Source: Harmothoe impar
Lineage: Eukaryota > Annelida > Polychaeta > Phyllodocida > Polynoidae
Direction: 5' to 3'
DNA length: 64,000 nucleotides
NCBI GenBank assembly: GCA_947462335.1
Contig: OX381720.1
Span: 65,059,946-65,123,945 of the forward strand
Shown here: piece by piece, positions 41,019 to 50,100 of the stretch
Position numbering within the stretch: position 1 is the stretch's first letter
Layout: every line of letters starts with the position of its first letter
The notes under the pieces: model-generated
The model's database searches: none
What the model was told of the DNA's origin: nothing
What the model saw: the letters and a program-made list of their open reading frames with translations, nothing else
Program-made: the position numbers and the translations under genes

Positions 41019-42426
41019 GTTGGTGATGGGTGGTGAGGTGTGGCAGGGTTTCTGCTGCTGCTGGAGTACAACGGTATACAGTGGTGTGTTGGTGATGGGT
41101 GGTGAGGTGTGGCAGGGTTTCTGCTGCAGGAGTACAACGGTATACAGTGGTGTGTTGGTGATGGGTGGTGAGGTGTGGCAGGGTTTCTGCTGCTGGGGTA
41201 CAAAGGTATACAGTGGTGTGTTGGTGATGGGTGGTGAGGTGTGGCAGGGTTTCTGCTGCTGGAGTACAACGGTATACAGTGGTGTGTTGGTGATGGGTGG
41301 TGAGGTGTGGCAGGGTTTCTGCTGCTGGAGTACAACGGTATACAGTGGTGTGTTGGTGATGGGTGGTGAGGTGTGGCAGGGTTTCTGCTGCAGGAGTACA
41401 ACGGTATACAGTGGTGTGTTGGTGATGGGTGGTGAGGTGTGGCAGGGTTTCTGCTGCTGGGGTACAAAGGTATACAGTGGTGTGTTGGTGATGGGTGGTG
41501 AGGTGTGGCAGGGTTTCTGCTGCTGGAGTACAACGGTATACAGTGGTGTGTTGGTGATGGGTGGTGAGGTGTGGCAGGGTTTCTGCTGCTGGAGTACAAC
41601 GGTATACAGTGGTGTGTTGGTGATGGGTGGTGAGGTGTGGCAGGGTTTCTGCTGCTGGAGTACAACGGTATACAGTGGTGTGTTGGTGATGGGTGGTGAG
41701 GTGTGGCAGGGTTTCTGCTGCTGGGGTACAACGGTATACAGTGGTGTGTTGGTGATGGGTGGTGGGGTGTGGCAGGGTTTCTGCTGCTGGGGTACAACGG
41801 TATACAGTGGTGTGTTGGTGATGGGTGGTGAGGTGTGGCAGGGTTTCTGCTGCAGGAGTACAAAGGTATACAGTGGTGTGTTGGTGATTGGTGGTGGGGT
41901 GTGGCAGGGTTTCTGCTGCTGGGGTACAAAGGTATACAGTGGTGTGTTGGTGATGGGTGGTGGGGTGTGGCAGGGTTTCTGCTGCTGGGGTACAACGGTA
42001 TACAGTGGTGTGTTGGTGATGGGTGGTGAGGTGTGGCAGGGTTTCTGCTGCTGGAGTACAACGGTATACAGTGGTGTGTTGGTGATGGGTGGTGAGGTGT
42101 GGCAGGGTTTCTGCTGCTGCAGGAGTACAACGGTATACAGTGGTTTGTTGGTGATGGGTGGTGGGGTGTGGCAGGGTTTCTGCTGCTGGGGTACAACGGT
42201 ATACAGTGGTGTGTTGGTGATGGGTGGTGGGGTGTGGCAGGGTTTCTGCTGCAGGAGTACAACGGTATACAGTGGTGTGTTGGTGATGGGTGGTGAGGTG
42301 TGGCAGGGTTTCTGCTGCAGGAGTACAACGGTATACAGTGGTGTGTTGGTGATGGGTGGTGAGGTGTGGCAGGGTTTCTGCTGCTGGGGTACAACGGTAT
42401 ACAGTGGTGTGTTGGTGATGGGTGGT
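41019..42426. repeat. 66-bp minisatellite, left part (insertion site of element B)
   Basis: About 21 units (GTTGGTGATGGGTGGTGAGG, TGTGGCAGGGTTTCTGCTGC, then TGGAGTACAACGGTATACAG). Because 66 is a multiple of three, frames stay open for about 480-500 codons on both strands; I regard these as non-coding. The array is cut in the middle of a unit by element B and continues at 51935. Confidence 0.95.
42421..42426. repeat. Target-site duplication of element B, left copy (GGTGGT)
   Basis: GGTGGT precedes the element and GGTGGT (51935-51940) follows it. Joining the flanks through one copy restores a normal minisatellite unit (GATGGGTGGTGGGGTGTGG). Six bp is the usual Polinton duplication. Confidence 0.92.
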
Positions 42427-42847
42427 AGTAGTATAGTATGTATCGGAACGGGACTATAGTTAAGTACTGTTTATTACTCAATCGACATGCAGCCAATCAG
42501 AGGCCTCCATTTGGTCACGTGACCGGAAGTGACCTACTTAGGGGATTAGTGGTGACGTCACGTGACCTAGTTAGCCAATCAGAGGCCGCCATTGGGTCAC
42601 GTGACCGGAAGTGACCTACTTAGGGGATTAGCGGTGCATTCTGGGTAACCCTGCAGCCAATCAGAGGCCTCCATTGGGTGACCGGAAGTGACCTACTTAG
42701 GGGATGGTGCATTCTGGGTAACCTACTGACCTACTTAGGGGACCGGAAGTGACGTCACATGACCTAATGGCCAACCGGAAGTGACCTCATTGAGGATCAC
42801 GTGACCGGAAGTGACCTGATTGATCACGTGACCGGAAGAAGAAGAAG

Positions 42848-42878
<31 letters not shown>

Positions 42879-42880
42879 GA
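42427..42880 (+). repeat. Left terminal inverted repeat of element B
   Basis: The outer 98 bp are identical to element A; then the sequence is B-specific. About six ACCGGAAGTGAC modules (ETS/GABP-type sites), TGACGTCA (CRE), CACGTGAC (E-box) and CCAATCAGAG (CCAAT) alternate with CCTACTTAGGGG. A GAA microsatellite follows at 42835-42876. Homology with the right end resumes near 43388-43490, after about 500 bp present only on the left. Confidence 0.92.
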
Positions 42881-43084
42881 CGTCACGCGACTTAATGAAG
42901 AGATGAGCGTCTTTAAGGGGTCACGGGCTTTAAAATGTGATATCTTTTTTTTTTTGGAGGAGGAGGCGAGTCTCTTATTTTTTTTTGGTAAACTAATAAA
43001 AAACACCACGATATAAGTTTTTTTTTCATTTTTTATTGTTTTACGAGCGACTGGAAGTGACTTATTGAACTAGTTAGAAGCGTT

Positions 43085-43255
43085 CTTTAGAGTGTATAAG
43101 GGGGAAGGAGGGGAAGGAGGGGAGGGGAGGGGGGGAGGGGGGCCCTTTTAACATGCATGGGGAGGGGGGCGCTTTTAGGATGCATGGGGCGAGTGGGGGA
43201 GGGGGGGAGGGGGGGGGAGGGGGGCACTCTAGGGGGGGGCACTCTAAGGGGCGCG
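43085..43255. repeat. G-rich tract, potential G-quadruplexes
   Basis: Many GGGG/GGGGG runs separated by one or two bases (GGAAGGAGGGGAAGGAGGGG), present only at the left end of element B. Confidence 0.85.
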
Positions 43256-43291
43256 TTTGTCTCTTTTAAGAAAGAAAAAGATTTTCAATCG

Positions 43292-43333
43292 AGAGACACG
43301 CTTCTTCCTCTCGAGAGGAAGAAGCGTGTCTCT
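43292..43333. other. Perfect 42-bp palindrome followed by T run
   Basis: AGAGACACGCTTCTTCCTCTC is followed directly by its complement, with no loop, and then by CGTGTTTTTTTTTTG. It lies between the left terminal repeat and the death-domain gene. It could be a transcription end signal, a cruciform or a recombination site. Element A has a shorter counterpart at 7680-7712. Confidence 0.9.
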
Positions 43334-43462
43334 TCGTGTTTTTTTTTTGTTTATCACGTGCTGCGATGAGGCGATCAGCTGCGACTGGAGGAAGTGACAC
43401 TTTAAGAGATCGCGCGTCTTAATTGTTATGATATATATATTTTTTTTTTTTTTTTTTACTTA

Positions 43463-44256
43463 CTAATAAAGAAGACGTATGAAAATAAAACACAACAATT
43501 CACATGTCCGTCGTTCTCGTTGTTTCTTGCTTGATAAAGTCAAGTACTTAAGTAATATCGCGATGCCGAGGCCAAACTTTCCCATGTCCTCAGTCAACAC
43601 TCGAAGGAGTTCAAAAGGCGTACCGCCGGCGCCGTCAGCTTCATCTTGCCACATTTTCAACACTCGGAAGGCCCACTCAGCGGGACTTCCTCCGTATTCG
43701 CATTCTTCAGCGATCTTATCTAACCTCTCAGGCGACAATTTTAAATGGTCCCCACCTCTTTCCACCTGCTACCCAGACGTCTGCCGAGGGTGCCCAAGTG
43801 CTTATGCATCGCGCGCGAGTCGGGGTTTTCGAAATCCAACCCCTGTCTGTGGAGAAGGGCCATCCACTGAGCCAACAGTTCCATGCGTCTAATGCGGGTG
43901 AAGACGCGACCGAGCTCGCCCCATCTATGACGATGCGGGGTTTCACCCCACCACACTCGGAACATCGCCGTACACAGCTCCTCCGGTGTCTTGACACTGC
44001 GCTCTACTAGAGCATCCATACGGGCGGCGCTGACTTTTAAGCTACTGCCCAACTCTCTCCAACAGCCGCTCAACTCTTTACCTAGTTGACGAAGCAAGGC
44101 GTCGCTATAGGCTAACCGCCGCTGTCCTACCTGTCGGGTCTCCCCATCATCGGTCTGCTGCCTCGCGCCGCGTCTCACGTCGTCAAGCTGCATTAACTTT
44201 TTTTCAGGCGCACCGGGCGGTGAAGGCGAGCTTGAAAGTGGAATAGCTTGAGCCAT
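43463..44256 (-). CDS. Tandem death-domain protein, frameshifted
   Basis: The first frame (44256-43741, 171 aa) has a polar linker and then a death domain at about residues 50-133 (LLRQLGKELSGCWRELGSSL, then KVSAARMDALVER and a FRVWW helix). This is the six-helix pattern of FADD/Tube-like adaptors, which join apoptosis or immune signalling complexes. A second death domain starts at about residue 150 (GRRLGSRWKEVG) and is continued only in the neighbouring frame (43765-43463: LKLSPERLDKIAEE, EWAFRVLKMWQ, TPFELLRVLTEDMG). The break lies in or next to a short G run at about 43752-43757 and looks like a one-base change, in nature or in the assembly. A host-derived modulator of cell death or innate signalling is the likely role, by inference. 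Confidence 0.72.
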
Positions 44257-44272
44257 CTTGTCTCGTCTTGGC

Positions 44273-44279
44273 GGCGGCA

Positions 44280-44315
<36 letters not shown>

Positions 44316-44340
44316 GTGGTGGTGGCGGTGGTGGTGGTAG
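44273..44340. repeat. GGC/GGT triplet repeat in leader
   Basis: About 22 GGC, GGT or GGA triplets lie between the death-domain ATG and its TATA element, as in element A at 8575-8655. Confidence 0.9.
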
Positions 44341-44393
44341 TAGCCGTTACTGGGGTCAGAGGCGATATGTTTTTTTTCCAACAGAAATGAGAG

Positions 44394-44403
44394 CTTTTTA
44401 TAC
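44394..44403 (-). promoter_or_regulatory. TATA box of the death-domain gene
   Basis: The minus strand reads TGTATAAAAAGCTCTCATTTC, about 140 bp upstream of the ATG at 44256 and pointing away from the plus-strand TATA at 45291. Confidence 0.55.
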
Positions 44404-44429
44404 AGAGGGAGTTTAATCCCATTTCCAAC

Positions 44430-45290
44430 AGCGCTCCAGCTGTCTAGCGCCCTGTCCGCATGACGCTTTTTCAGCCGCTCCGCTCCTTAAGAGCTTAGAT
44501 GACGAGGGGGTGTGGCATCGCTATCCGTGGAGACCAGCTGAAAACGGTGTTTTTTCTCACTCATAGCCTTAATACCTCCTACCCCCTACCCGAGGACGTC
44601 TCCCTCCCTCTGACATTCATTGTAACAAACGTCAGAGGTCAGGTGAAAATCGGATTTTTTTTCATGCACAGCCTTAGGCAGCTGTCACCCCTCCCTATTG
44701 AACTAGCCGGCCGCCCGCTCCGCCTGGCCGGCCCGGTCTACTCACCACGGCAGGAGGTGGCGATTTTTGTCTTACACTTAAGTCGCTCACCACATGCACA
44801 CGCCTCTACTCACAGACAGACACGTTCGTCTTAGGGGGTCCTGCTTCACGCCACACGCCTCCTGTAGTTTTTTTTTGTATACACACTGTAAGCTCATCAC
44901 CGTTACCGTTAATCCTTTATACAGCTAACGCGCGCTGAATGGCTGAACAGGGTGGTAAGCGGCTTAGCTCACCACAGTGGATCCCTCAAAAAGGGATCCA
45001 GCTGAAAACGTCATACCTTATGTCTTTGTGAATGGCCGCCGCCGGTCAGTCGACGGCAGGCAGCAACCGCTTAACCCTTTATACAGCTAATGCGCGTTGA
45101 ATTGCTGAACAGGGTGGTAAGCGGCTTAGCTCATCATCACAGTCGATCTCTCAAAAGAGGGGGGGGAAAGGGATCCAGCTGAAAACGTCATGCCTTATGT
45201 CTTTTTGTTTCTCTTTGTGAATGGCCGCCGGCCAGCCGGCGGCAGCTGAACAGGGTCGGTAAGTAGCTTAGCTCTAGAAGCGAGAAGGCG
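44430..45290. promoter_or_regulatory. Divergent control region of element B with tandem duplication
   Basis: There is no convincing gene (the plus-strand frame 44499-44834 looks random). A block of about 150 bp is duplicated (44924-45060 and 45085-45240). Each copy holds GTGGTAAGCGGCTTA (44952, 45114), GGGATCCAGCTGAAAACGTC (44994, 45170) and a GGCCGCCG-rich part; a third degenerate TAAGTAGCTTA copy is at 45257. The first two motifs have exact 15-bp matches in element A. Confidence 0.7.
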
Positions 45291-45298
45291 TATATAAG
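45291..45298 (+). promoter_or_regulatory. TATA box for the PC4-like/polymerase block
   Basis: GTATATAAGGGGCTTGGAAACC lies 68 bp before the ATG at 45359; it is nearly the same as the promoter of the Ala-rich gene in element A. Confidence 0.72.
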
Positions 45299-45358
45299 GG
45301 GCTTGGAAACCTCCATTCACTCACTCATTCTTTTTTGCTGCTCTCTACAGTCACCACC

Positions 45359-46939
45359 ATGAGCAAAAGACAACAGCTAGCGGCGTTCAAGAACAAGAAG
45401 ACTACGCGGAACAGCGTTCGTTTAGCGTCAGTGCCTGCTCTTGCTACTGAACATGAGACTACCGCCGCAGCCGGTTGGTCTTATCACCCTCCTGCTGTAG
45501 CGAGCGCTCGCGGCAGTAGTAGTAGTAGTAGTAGCAGTAGCACTAGTAGTAGCAGTAGTAGTAGTAGTGGTAGTAGTACTAGTAGTACTACTGGTAGCAG
45601 TCGTCGTGCTAGCGACGTTGTTACACTCGCGACGGTACACGTTGCTGCTAAGCGCGCTGCCGCTGCTACCGCCGTCCCGCCTGCCGCTGCTGCTGCTGCT
45701 GCTGCTGCTGCTGCGCCTGCTACTGCTGCGCCTGCTACGGCTGCGCCTGCTGAGGCTGCTGCTGCGCCTGCTACTGTTGCGTCTGCTGCGGCTGCTGCTG
45801 CGGCTGCTTCTGCTGCACCTGCTGCTACTGCTACTACTACTGACGACAACGCTCCTGGCACAGCGCAGTACTGGCAACCGGGTTTTTACCTCCCCACTAC
45901 TGTTGATGACTTTGATGACCTGCCGCACGTTGCACAGCCCCTCTCCTCCACCACTACATCGACGGACGCCCTCGACGCCGCTCGCGCTGAGAGTTACAGC
46001 TATTCGGACACTCAGCCCCTGAACCGAGAAGAAGAGGAGGAGGAGGAGCAGCAAGAGGGTGAGACAGAGAACGACGCTGACGACGAGGCGTACGAAGAAC
46101 CCGAAGGGCAAGGGGTGAGCGGTACGTTTTTCGGCTTCCCTCTTCGACCTTTCGACCTCACTTCCTCCACTGCTAGCGCCCCCCCGTCCGGTCCGTGGCG
46201 ACTGCCCTCACCGCCACCTTACGAGGGCGGCGGCGGCGCTTCATCTTCTACCGCTACACACAGCACGGACGGCGTGTGGCTGCGCTGTTCCAACAACGAG
46301 ACCTCCGATACCACCAGCGCTGACGCTGCTCCTGCTATCGGTTCTGCTGCTGATTCAGCTCACGCTGATGGTGTTACTCATCCTGCGGGTGTGAAACGTT
46401 CTAAGGTGAGTTCCAGAACAACAAGGCCCACTAAGAAGAGAAAAATACAAGAAAAAGAAGGAGATGGACGAGAAGAAGCAGAGAAAACACTCGGGTTAGA
46501 GTTCTGCTTAGACGGAGCTTTGACGCTGGAGATCTGGGAGGACGTGGCTAGACTGTCTAGGAGGCCGCGCTACACAAAAGACGGCCAGGTGAAAGAGGCG
46601 TCTCTGACCAGAAGCAAGCGAGTGCACTTCACGGCCGACGCGCTGCGCGAGCTCATAGCACGCATCGCCGATATCCGCGCAGTGGTGCGCATACGCGACA
46701 CAGCGGCCGCGCAAGGAAAACCTAATCACACCCCCTGGTTCGCAGTGCTGGATGAGGCGGGCGAAGTGTACGCAGCTGTGAGCTACTACAGCGGTAAGAA
46801 CCTCGTCCACGTGCGCAAGTACGAAGGTCCTGACAAAAAACCCACACAGCAGGGGGTGACGCTGTCCGCCAGAGCGCTCAAAGAGTTGGATGACAAAACA
46901 GAGATCATTCTGAAATATCTCGGCATAGATTCGGAATGA
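45359..46939 (+). CDS. PC4-like (putative ssDNA-binding) protein with Ala/Ser-rich N-terminus
   Basis: The ATG at 45359 has a strong context (CACCACCATGAG) and gives 526 aa. Residues about 40-165 are Ser, Thr and Ala runs from AGT and GCT triplets. An acidic Glu run (about 223-230) and a basic nuclear-signal-like stretch (TRPTKKRKI, about 360) follow. The last 150 residues hold two related segments, about 378-450 (YTKDGQVKEASLTRSKRVHF) and 460-522 (YYSGKNLVHVRKYEGPDKKP then QQGVTLSARALKEL). The second fits the PC4/Sub1 pattern: beta strands, K-x-P, basic G-V-T-L, helix. PC4 proteins bind single-stranded DNA, so a replication role beside the polymerase (like adenovirus DBP) is plausible; terminal protein is the alternative. 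Both are inferences. Confidence 0.62.
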   Translation: MSKRQQLAAFKNKKTTRNSVRLASVPALATEHETTAAAGWSYHPPAVASARGSSSSSSSSSTSSSSSSSSGSSTSSTTGSSRRASDVVTLATVHVAAKRAAAATAVPPAAAAAAAAAAAPATAAPATAAPAEAAAAPATVASAAAAAAAASAAPAATATTTDDNAPGTAQYWQPGFYLPTTVDDFDDLPHVAQPLSSTTTSTDALDAARAESYSYSDTQPLNREEEEEEEQQEGETENDADDEAYEEPEGQGVSGTFFGFPLRPFDLTSSTASAPPSGPWRLPSPPPYEGGGGASSSTATHSTDGVWLRCSNNETSDTTSADAAPAIGSAADSAHADGVTHPAGVKRSKVSSRTTRPTKKRKIQEKEGDGREEAEKTLGLEFCLDGALTLEIWEDVARLSRRPRYTKDGQVKEASLTRSKRVHFTADALRELIARIADIRAVVRIRDTAAAQGKPNHTPWFAVLDEAGEVYAAVSYYSGKNLVHVRKYEGPDKKPTQQGVTLSARALKELDDKTEIILKYLGIDSE

Positions 46940-46967
46940 GAGACGCTCAACGCTCACGCGCGCACAC

Positions 46968-47105
46968 ACACACAGCGTTTGACGTACGCTGTATGAGACA
47001 GACAGACAGACAGACAGACGGATACACAGACAGCAGACAGAAAGATAGTTACATAGACGACAGATTGATAGATGGCTAGATAGATAGATAGATAGTTAGA
47101 CGGCT
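46968..47105. repeat. GACA and GATA microsatellites between PC4-like and polymerase genes
   Basis: Short CACA, CAGA and TAGA runs fill the 195-bp gap. No TATA box is clear here, so the polymerase may share the upstream promoter. Confidence 0.75.
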
Positions 47106-47134
47106 AAGTAGTTGGTAACCGAGTGAAAAAAAAC

Positions 47135-50100
47135 ATGACACAGTACGTATGCGAAAAGTGTTTCAAAATGTTTAAAAGAGCGTACAACCACGAGAGACAC
47201 GTAGAAAATTGTAGAGTAGTAGCTAAGTTTTGCCCTCTATGCGGCGAAGGGGATTGCCGAAAGAGCGCTTGTCGACGCGAATCTCTGGACGGGGTGACCG
47301 TCCCTCCGCGCATATGTGCTGTACCGAACGGGGAGGAAACGTTCACGGCGAATTGGCCTGCGATACAAACGGGCGTCAGGATGCACGGGACTCGCGTGAG
47401 TGTAACAAACTTCAGGCTACCAACCGGCGAGTTGAGTGACGCTGTAGATACTATGCGTCGCATTCACTTGACACAAAGATTCAGATACAAAGTGGGTTTC
47501 TCGGTAGGCTTACTGTTACAACACAGAGAAGACAAGAGCAAACTGCGCTACTTCCACGCCTCCCAGAACAACGCAACTCTCATACAACCGCTCCCTACTG
47601 TAACTAATTCAGAAACTTTGGAAGAGCTCCTCTCAAAGATGCAAAACACCGTCGCTTGCGAGGAGGTACGGAAACTTTGCGACGCTGACACCAAGTGGCA
47701 CGTTCTTTTTCCTACCAATTTGAACATCTGCGTTTACATGGGACCGGGGGAATTCCCCATAGGCGGTAGGATCACTCAGGCCGGTCGAGTTGGAAAGAGA
47801 AGCGGCGTGTTAGATTTTCCCAACAAGGACAACCTCTGCATCTTCCGCTGCATTTCCTTTCACTTATACAACACCAGCAAGCGCGCTTCAGATTTGTTAC
47901 GTCAGTTCTGTCCCGCTGCCACACCTGAATCCTTTCCGGGTCTGAACATCCGCGACTTACCCGCGTTAGAGAACTTGTTTGACGTACAAATAGCGGTTTA
48001 CACCGCGTCGCGTCAAGTGCCGGGGCGGAAGTTGAGAAGACGCGTTACTCTGATCAGACCGCCTTCCAGAACTGTGGCCGCCCGAGGTAAAGTCAACCTA
48101 CACCTGACGGCGAAAGGCGGTTTGCACGTCTCTCTCGTCACGGACTTCAACGCGTACGCGGGCATATACGAATGTTGCAAGTGTAAGGCGGCGTTCACCA
48201 CCGAGTTCTTGCTGAAGCGACACAGGAACCAGCTTTCCTCTTGCCGACAAGTCAAGTTGCGCTACGTAGGTGGCATCTACCAAAATTCGAGAACGATTTT
48301 CGAAGCGCTAGCAGACTTCTCCATTTTTCCCCCCGACGGACATTCCGGAATCTACCCTTACAAGATCGCCTTCGATTTCGAGGCTTTCTTCAGACCGTGC
48401 AAAGAACCGTCGACGGAGCACGTGTCCCTGCTGTGGGATCACGTCCCTTTGTCGGCTAGCGTCGCATCCGACTTTCCGGGGTGGGAGGGGCCCGTCTGCT
48501 TCGTCAGAGCGTCCGACGCAGATTCCGACCCCTTGTTGGACCGAGTTTTAAATCACATAAACGAGAACGCCAAAGCGATCGGGGAAGCTGTGCTAGAACT
48601 TTACCGACCGACGTTAGCGAAGTTAGATGCGGCGATAGGTGAAGCTCTCCTGCTGGAGGAGGCGACGTTCACCACCCCTTCTCCAGGCGGCTTCGCTGCG
48701 GCTCAGACCAGACACCCGTTAGTTCAACTGAAGAAGCGTCTTCTGAGATACATCCGTCAAGCTCCAGTGGTGGGCTTCAACTCGGGGCGTTACGACTTGA
48801 ACCTGATCAAAATACGCCTTCACTCGTTCTTCGCCTCCGGAGACCGAAGAAACCAAGAATTCAGCGTCATAAAGAGAAGCAATCAATACTTGGCGGTTTA
48901 CACACAGCACACGGTTTTCTTGGACGTAGTCAACTATTTGGCACCCGGTTACAACTACGCGACCTATTTGCGAGCTTTCACCAGGAACGAAGAGAAAGGT
49001 CACTTTCCTTACGAATGGATGACGTCTACCAGGAAACTGGCAAACAGAACGCTGCCGCCGAGATCGGCTTTCGACAGCGAGCTGACGGGCGTCAAAATGT
49101 CCGAATCCGACTACGCCGCATGTCAGAAAGTTTGGTCCGACGAGAAGATGCAAACTATGGAAGACTACTTGATCCACTACAACAACAAAGACGTGAAACC
49201 TTTCATAGAAGCTCTGAAAAATCACGCTAAATTTTTCCAAGATCGCGGCATCGACATGTTGAAAGACGGAGTTTCTCTCGCCGGTTTGACTTTACGCTTC
49301 CTCTTCCAAAACCTAGAAGACGCGTTCACAACGTTTCCCCAGTTCGACGCCGTCCTCCACGCTCTGATCAAAGAGAATCTAGTCGGCGGTCCTTCCATCA
49401 TCTTCCATAGATTTCACGAGAAGGGCACCACGCGGATAAGGGAGCACAAGTACGGCGAAGAAGCGAGACCGTGCCAACACATCCTAGGACTAGACGCTAA
49501 CTCTCTGTACTTGCGCTGCATGAGCGAAGCGCACTGCACGGGCTATTACGCGGTGAGACGGCCCGAGACCGAGTTCAAGCCCGAAATCAGGCAAAGAAAC
49601 TCTCACAGCGCTTTGGAGTGGTTACGCTTCGTAGAGCACGACCGCGACGTGAAACTGCGCCACGCTCTGAACGGCGGCGAGATGGCGGTAGGCTGTCGGA
49701 GAATTCGCGTGGACGGATTTCACGCGGCCTCTAATACGGTTTTCCAGTTTCACGGGTGTTGGTTCCACGCTCACGAGTGCATACCGTCGCACCGATATCA
49801 GTGCGCTTCACTGAGAGAGGAGAGACGCGACAGAACGACCAGAGTAAGCGCTTACTTGAAAGCGTTAGGTTACAAGCTGGTCGTCGTGTGGGAGTGCGAA
49901 TGGCGAGAGATGAAGCGTCGAGATGAGCGGGTCAAGGCCTCCCAACAACGCTGGAAGGTTGACGCTTTGAAAGTGTCTCGAAACGCGATGAGCGAGAGCG
50001 ACATCCTTTCCGCTGTGAAAGAGGAGAAAATGTTCGGTTTAGTTCAAGTGGACATCACTACGCCGCCTCACCTACGAGAGTACTTCGAAGAAATGACCCC

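Noticed and set aside
40997..42496. Open frames of about 480-500 codons on both strands over the 66-bp minisatellite
   Set aside because: The unit length is a multiple of three, so all stop-free frames persist in every copy; both strands are open, there is no domain, and element B splits the array.
44499..44834. 111-codon plus-strand frame in element B
   Set aside because: Lies in the divergent control region, has no recognisable domain, and its composition follows the T-rich and motif-rich DNA.
45428..46111. Antisense and shifted frames over the Ala/Ser-rich part of the PC4-like gene
   Set aside because: Triplet repeats keep all frames open; only the frame with the strong ATG context continues into a folded-domain-like C-terminus.
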